A DNA stretch of 9,069 bases, from NCBI GenBank assembly GCA_937877545.1, contig CALFJE010000132.1, positions 1 through 9,069 on the forward strand, given 5' to 3'. Numbering within the stretch: the first letter of the stretch is position 1; every line of letters begins with the position of its first letter. Positions 6,546-9,069 of this stretch are shown piece by piece. Both the position numbers and the translations under genes were made by a program. This DNA is from an uncultured Selenomonadales bacterium (GTDB lineage Bacteria; Bacillota; Negativicutes; Selenomonadales; Selenomonadaceae). Below the pieces are notes generated by a model. It was not told where the DNA came from and did no database searches. It saw nothing but the letters and a program-made list of their open reading frames with translations.

Positions 6546-6999
6546 GAGTTTTCCTCCCCAAAATGTCCAAAGCACGCCGATATTTCGCGACGCGCTCCAA
6601 ATCCTTAGCCGTATGTTCGGGTATGCGCGACAGGTCGGCGTTGTGCTTGAGGTCGGCGATTTTGACTTTGGCGGCGAGGGCGTTGGTTTTAATCTGCGCG
6701 ACGTACTCAAGGTAAGGCGTGGCGTCGTCGTGCGTCAAAAGTTTCAAAGCCTCGGATTCTGCCGCCGTCAACGGGATTTCTGCTTGCAACTCGTCAAGCG
6801 TTATCGCGCTGTCCTCAACGGTATCGTGAAGCAGAGCGACGATAATCGCGGAGGTATCCGTTCCGACGTTGGCGGCGACTGTCAGCGGGTGATTTATGTA
6901 CGCGACGCCGCCCTTATCGAATTGCCCTGCATGAGCCGCCCGTGCAACCGCGAACGCCTTGCGAACCCGTGCGTCGTCATGATTTGCGAAGTCGTTCAT
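6532..6999 (-). CDS. Small SpoT/Mesh1-like HD-domain phosphohydrolase
   Basis: The 155-residue protein resembles the (p)ppGpp hydrolase domain of RelA/SpoT without synthetase or regulatory domains. Visible elements are AHAGQFDKGGVAYINHP with metal ligand His37, ALLHDTVEDS with His58-Asp59 and the Glu62-Asp63 pair, LKLLTHDD (86-92), and KIADLKHNADLSR with Asp116 and Asn120. This H...HD...D layout is the metal site of the family, and the ED pair is typical of the ppGpp hydrolase group. The expected reaction is metal-dependent phosphoester hydrolysis, perhaps of (p)ppGpp or a related nucleotide; the substrate is inferred, not shown. ATG 6997-6999 overlaps the ACT gene stop in ATGA, so translation is probably coupled. 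Its position between ACT and DUF711 genes suggests a link with amino-acid sensing or starvation signalling. Confidence 0.85.
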   Translation of the reverse strand: MNDFANHDDARVRKAFAVARAAHAGQFDKGGVAYINHPLTVAANVGTDTSAIIVALLHDTVEDSAITLDELQAEIPLTAAESEALKLLTHDDATPYLEYVAQIKTNALAAKVKIADLKHNADLSRIPEHTAKDLERVAKYRRALDILGRKTLDND

Positions 7000-7265
7000 A
7001 TCTTGTGCATTACGTCGAAGATGTCTTGATGTTGCGTTTTTATCTCGACGCCGATTGCCTCGCCCTGTTCGCGGAGTTTTTGTTGTAAGTCGACAAGCCG
7101 AATTTTGCTTTCCGACGCCTCGGCGAACAGTATCATGTTAAAAAATCCGTCCAAAATGTTCTGGTTAATGCTTAAAATGTTGACGTTGTTATCGGCGAGG
7201 ATTTTGGTCACGCTCGCGATAATCCCGATTCGGTCGCGCCCCACGACCGTTACAATCAATTTCAA
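6996..7265 (-). CDS. ACT-domain protein, UPF0237 family
   Basis: The 89-residue protein is one ACT domain, a small ligand-binding fold usually sensing amino acids. The start MKLIVTVVGRDRIGIIASVT and the following KILADNNVNILSINQNILDGFFNMIL match UPF0237 proteins, relatives of the glycine-cleavage regulator GcvR; the GRDRIGIIA turn is the usual ligand-site loop. Family proteins are about 88-90 residues. TTG 7263-7265 is chosen as start. The ATG three codons upstream (7272-7274) directly abuts the GGAAGG ribosome site and cannot use it, while TTG stands 9 bases away and gives the family N-terminus. It is the first gene of the operon and its stop overlaps the HD start in ATGA. ACT-DUF711 pairs are conserved in many bacteria, which suggests ligand-dependent control of the DUF711 protein; this is inference. 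Confidence 0.93.
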   Translation of the reverse strand: MKLIVTVVGRDRIGIIASVTKILADNNVNILSINQNILDGFFNMILFAEASESKIRLVDLQQKLREQGEAIGVEIKTQHQDIFDVMHKI

Positions 7266-7380
7266 GGTTATCATCCTTCCAAAAGTACTTAAATGTTTGA
7301 GCGCGGCGACCGAGCCGCCTTAACGGACGAGCCGCAACGCGACATCTGTTCCCCCGCTTTCAAAGCGGGTCACCTCGGTT
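7266..7380 (-). promoter_or_regulatory. Potentially structured 5' leader of the ACT operon (no known riboswitch recognised)
   Basis: About 110 bases of leader precede the ACT start. Visible pairings on the minus strand are ACCGAG (7379-7374) with CUCGGU (7314-7309), enclosing the perfect hairpin CCCGCUUU-G-AAAGCGGG (7369-7353) and a small stem GUCGC-GUU-GCGGC (7343-7331). A competing hairpin, GCGGC-UCGGUC-GCCGC (7318-7303), would consume the closing arm. The octamer GCGGCUCG occurs twice, at 7335-7328 and 7318-7311. No U-run follows any stem, so a terminator is not evident. I compared it from memory with TPP, cobalamin, glycine, SAM, SAH, lysine, ZTP and guanidine-III consensus elements and saw no match. 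Confidence 0.4.
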
Positions 7381-7382
7381 AG

Positions 7383-7412
7383 AATATAACACAAATTACT
7401 TTTTGCCCGCAA
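7383..7412 (-). promoter_or_regulatory. Promoter with extended -10 for the ACT-HD-DUF711-GNAT-nth operon
   Basis: On the minus strand the -10 is TATATT (7388-7383), preceded by TG plus one base (7391-7389), an extended -10. A weak -35, TTGCGG (7412-7407), lies 18 bases upstream, inside the end of the yjbR-like gene. The predicted start point is about 7380-7376, exactly where the first arm of the leader stem begins. Confidence 0.5.
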
Positions 7413-8034
7413 GATTATAACTTTGCTCCAACCGTGCCGCCAGCTCCTCGAAGCTCAAGGCGTCGTCGAGGCGCAACGTCATCCACGAACGCTTATTCAT
7501 ATGCCAACCGCGAAAATATTTTTCCCCGTCGGCGAGCCTGTCCAATTCCGCCGGCTCCACGCGCACATTTAAAATTTCCAACTCCTCCGCGCCCTCAAGC
7601 CCCAACTTATTGCGCGGCACGTTCATAATCACGGCATACCACTTGCGATTATCCTTGCGGCGGAAGACGGCATAATTCGGGAACTTTTCCCAAAGGAATT
7701 CGGGCTTATCGTCAAAGCGATCGCGAATCAGCTCGACAAGCCTCAAAGCCTGCGCGGATTTAAAAGGTTGGTTATCGGAGCACTGCGCGGCGAGGTCGTT
7801 TAGGACGCGTTCATACTCCGCCTTGACGGTGCCGACGAATTTGCCGCTTGCGCCCTCGACCAGGTGCAGTGTATAGGGTTCGCCGTCCGCGTCGGTGATT
7901 TTTGTCGTGACGGTGCCGTCGTCGATTATAATCGTCAACGTGAGGTCGCCCGAAATTTTTTGGCGGCGGATAAGATTATCGCCGTCGACAGCAAAGCCGC
8001 AGTTCATAAGTTTATCGCGACAGAATTTCAATTC
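7396..8034 (-). CDS. MmcQ/YjbR family protein with N-terminal extension domain
   Basis: The 212-residue protein has two parts. Residues about 90-212 match the MmcQ/YjbR (DUF419) fold: FLWEKFPNYAVFRRKDNRKWYAVIMN, then a VRVEP strand, and the end segment GWHMNKRSWMTLRLDD with SFEELAARLEQSYNL. Residues 1-85 form a beta-rich domain (LTLTIIIDDGTVTTKITDADGEPY, GASGKFVGTV) seen in longer Firmicute members. The family is often annotated DNA-binding from its CyaY-like fold, but the function is unsettled. TTG 8032-8034 is chosen because AAGGAGG stands about 9 bases upstream; an earlier TTG at 8056-8058 would place that ribosome site inside the coding region. It lies close behind sigH, separated by a hairpin, with little room for its own promoter, so it may depend on read-through from sigH. 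Confidence 0.85.
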   Translation of the reverse strand, partial: ELKFCRDKLMNCGFAVDGDNLIRRQKISGDLTLTIIIDDGTVTTKITDADGEPYTLHLVEGASGKFVGTVKAEYERVLNDLAAQCSDNQPFKSAQALRLVELIRDRFDDKPEFLWEKFPNYAVFRRKDNRKWYAVIMNVPRNKLGLEGAEELEILNVRVEPAELDRLADGEKYFRGWHMNKRSWMTLRLDDALSFEELAARLEQSYNLAGKK

Positions 8035-8054
8035 CCCATTCCTCCTTCCCCATT

Positions 8055-8087
8055 TCAAATTAAAATAGACGCCCTCGGCGGACGTCT
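8055..8087 (-). terminator. Hairpin/terminator between sigH and the yjbR-like gene
   Basis: On the minus strand AGACGTCC and GGGCGTCT form an 8-bp stem with one G-U pair around GCCGA (8087-8067), followed by ATTTTAATTT. The stem overlaps the sigH stop codon (8088-8086). The next gene starts only about 33 bases beyond the stem, so this may be a partial terminator that sets the ratio of sigH to the downstream gene. Confidence 0.65.
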
Positions 8088-8823
8088 AAGCGTGAGTTGA
8101 TTTCATATGGCGGTCTAGCGTCGACAATCCGCGATACACCGTGCCGATGTCGATAGCCTCGCCGCGACTGGCTACGTAACGCTCCAGCTTGCGTTTGACG
8201 CGTTGGAGCGCGTTATCGATTGACTTCACGTGTCGATCCAAACTTGCCGCGATTTCCTGATACGACTTGCCGTCCAGATAAGCCATTAGCACTTGCCACT
8301 CCAATTCGCTTAGGATTTCCGACATTTTCTTTTCGATTGCAAGGAATTCCTCGCGGCTGATAATCAGCTCTTCGGGGTCGGCGACCTTCACGCCGCTAAT
8401 CACGTCCAGGAGCGTGCGGTCGGAGTCTTCGTCGTAAATCGGCTTGTTGAGCGAAATGTAGGAGTTAAGCGGAATATGCTTTTGACGCGTGGCGGTCTTT
8501 ATCGCCGTGATGATTTGGCGGGTCACACACAGCTCCGCGAAGGCGTGGAAGCTCGACAGCTTATCGCTCTTGAAGTCGCGCACCGCCTTATAGAAACCAA
8601 TCATGCCCTCCTGAATTATATCTTCCCTGTCCGCGCCGATTAGGAAGTAGGAACGCGCCTTGGCTCGCACAAAACTGCGGTAGCGGTGAATCAGATAATC
8701 CAGCGCGGAGGCGTTTTCCTTCTCCTTTATCTCGACGATTAGTTCTTCGTCGGTCAACTGTTCGTACTTGGCGTACTCGTCGGTGATTTCATTCTCGAAA
8801 GAATTTTCAGCGTTCGATTTCAT
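8086..8823 (-). CDS. sigH: RNA polymerase sigma factor SigH (sigma-30 type)
   Basis: The 245-residue sigma factor directs RNA polymerase to stationary-phase and, in spore formers, early sporulation promoters. It is very close to Bacillus subtilis SigH. The shared blocks include ALDYLIHRYRSFVRAKARSY followed by FLIGADREDIIQEGMIGFYK (region 2, about 40-84), FAELCVTRQIITAIKTATRQ (95-114) with KHIPLNSYISLNKPI after it, and the region 4 helix-turn-helix GKSYQEIAASLDRHVKSIDN with ALQRVKRKLERY (185-216). ATG 8821-8823 follows GGAGGG by 6 bases. The C-terminal tail (217-245) is about 25 residues longer than the Bacillus protein and contains TLDRHMKS (235-242), echoing SLDRHVKS (194-201) of region 4. 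It has a consensus sigma-A promoter. The usual Firmicute neighbours (secE, nusG, rlmB) are absent from this side. Presence of SigH does not itself prove sporulation. Confidence 0.97.
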   Translation of the reverse strand: MKSNAENSFENEITDEYAKYEQLTDEELIVEIKEKENASALDYLIHRYRSFVRAKARSYFLIGADREDIIQEGMIGFYKAVRDFKSDKLSSFHAFAELCVTRQIITAIKTATRQKHIPLNSYISLNKPIYDEDSDRTLLDVISGVKVADPEELIISREEFLAIEKKMSEILSELEWQVLMAYLDGKSYQEIAASLDRHVKSIDNALQRVKRKLERYVASRGEAIDIGTVYRGLSTLDRHMKSTHA

Positions 8824-8851
8824 TTCACGCCCTCCAAATTTTTACGCGCTG

Positions 8852-8880
8852 ATTATATCGCGCCGCCTATTTTTAGTCAA
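8852..8880 (-). promoter_or_regulatory. Sigma-A promoter of sigH
   Basis: On the minus strand TTGACT (8880-8875) and TATAAT (8857-8852) are separated by 17 bases, matching 11 of 12 consensus positions. The predicted start point near 8845 gives a leader of about 22 bases that includes the GGAGGG ribosome site. Confidence 0.85.
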
Positions 8881-8916
8881 ATTTTTTCGGCGTCGAAGTA
8901 GGGATTATCGCGCAAC

Positions 8917-8925
8917 TGGTAGAAT
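8917..8925 (+). promoter_or_regulatory. Candidate extended -10 promoter of cobU
   Basis: TGG followed by TAGAAT (8920-8925) forms an extended -10 with no good -35. The predicted start near 8932 would leave about 28 bases before the TTG start. The upstream region is shared with the divergent sigH promoter. No cobalamin riboswitch fits in this 136-base gap. Confidence 0.4.
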
Positions 8926-8959
8926 AAGAATTTTTTACAATTTGAACGGGGGAAACATT

Positions 8960-9069
8960 TTGGGCAAGATAATTCTGGTGACGGGCGGGGCGCGTAGCGG
9001 CAAGAGTGCCTTCGCTGAAAAGCTCGCGCTCAAGCTCGGCGACGGACGGGCGGCTTACATTGCCACCGC
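8960..9069 (+). CDS. cobU: Adenosylcobinamide kinase / adenosylcobinamide-phosphate guanylyltransferase (3'-truncated by window edge)
   Basis: Only the first 36 codons are present. They read GKIILVTGGARSGKSAFAEK after the start and continue to AAYIATA. GGARSGKS is the P-loop of CobU/CobP, and the YIATA strand follows as in that family, which phosphorylates adenosylcobinamide and then attaches GMP in the nucleotide-loop assembly of vitamin B12. The start is TTG 8960-8962, with GGGGGA about 7 bases upstream; no ATG lies between the ribosome site and the P-loop strand. The gene diverges from sigH. Further cobalamin genes may follow beyond the window, which cannot be seen. Confidence 0.92.
   Translation, partial: MGKIILVTGGARSGKSAFAEKLALKLGDGRAAYIAT

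Noticed and set aside
6546..6710. N-terminal extension of the DUF711 protein to an upstream start
   Set aside because: The added residues overlap the HD gene almost entirely, look like out-of-frame sequence, and the TTG at 6543-6545 has an excellent GGAGG site and the family N-terminus.
7353..7369. CCCGCTTT-AAAGCGGG hairpin as a terminator of the yjbR-like gene
   Set aside because: No T-run follows on either strand, and the minus strand continues GGAACAG; it fits better as part of the ACT operon leader.
7309..7379. A tRNA-like element, since the ACCGAG/CUCGGU stem encloses about 70 bases
   Set aside because: There is no TTCGAAT-type T loop, no D-arm signature and no cloverleaf with an anticodon loop of seven.

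Overview
The window looks like chromosome from an anaerobic, flagellated Firmicute, most likely a Negativicute (Selenomonas-type). This is an inference. It rests on a typical Firmicute sigma-H, a FliK-like/FlhB-like/FlgE flagellar cluster, an ACT (UPF0237) and DUF711 (UPF0210) operon, purine-rich Shine-Dalgarno sites and frequent TTG starts. There is no rRNA, tRNA, CRISPR array, transposase or prophage gene. Coding density is high and no gene-free stretch exceeds about 170 bases.

Left third (1-3992, plus strand) is flagellar. The window opens inside a large gene whose first ~645 visible bases are a 27-base tandem repeat, read in frame as the nonapeptide ANPTAQGQF. The rest of the protein ends in a domain resembling the FliK/YlqG C-terminus. 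A well-matched sigma-A promoter (TTGACG-17-TATAAT) then drives a small FlhB C-terminal-domain homologue without the NPTH cleavage site, a pairing like ylqG-ylqH of Bacillus. Next is the hook protein gene flgE behind a sigma-28-like promoter and followed by a strong terminator. The proposed theme is export-substrate switching and hook length control next to the hook subunit.

Middle (4053-7412, minus strand) is a tight five-gene operon. In transcription order it holds an ACT-domain protein, a small SpoT-like HD hydrolase, a DUF711 protein, a GNAT acetyltransferase and endonuclease III (nth). The junctions are 4-, 14- and 11-base overlaps plus one 1-base gap. It starts at an extended -10 promoter followed by a possibly structured leader of about 110 bases, and it ends at a 13-bp palindrome that can act as terminator.

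Right end holds a two-domain MmcQ/YjbR protein and sigH, both on the minus strand and separated by a hairpin that overlaps the sigH stop codon. sigH has a consensus sigma-A promoter. The first 36 codons of cobU (cobalamin biosynthesis) diverge from it to the window edge. Unusual points are the repeat-expanded FliK-like protein, the HD gene placed between ACT and DUF711, the switch-like leader, and a C-terminal tail on SigH that echoes its own region 4 motif.
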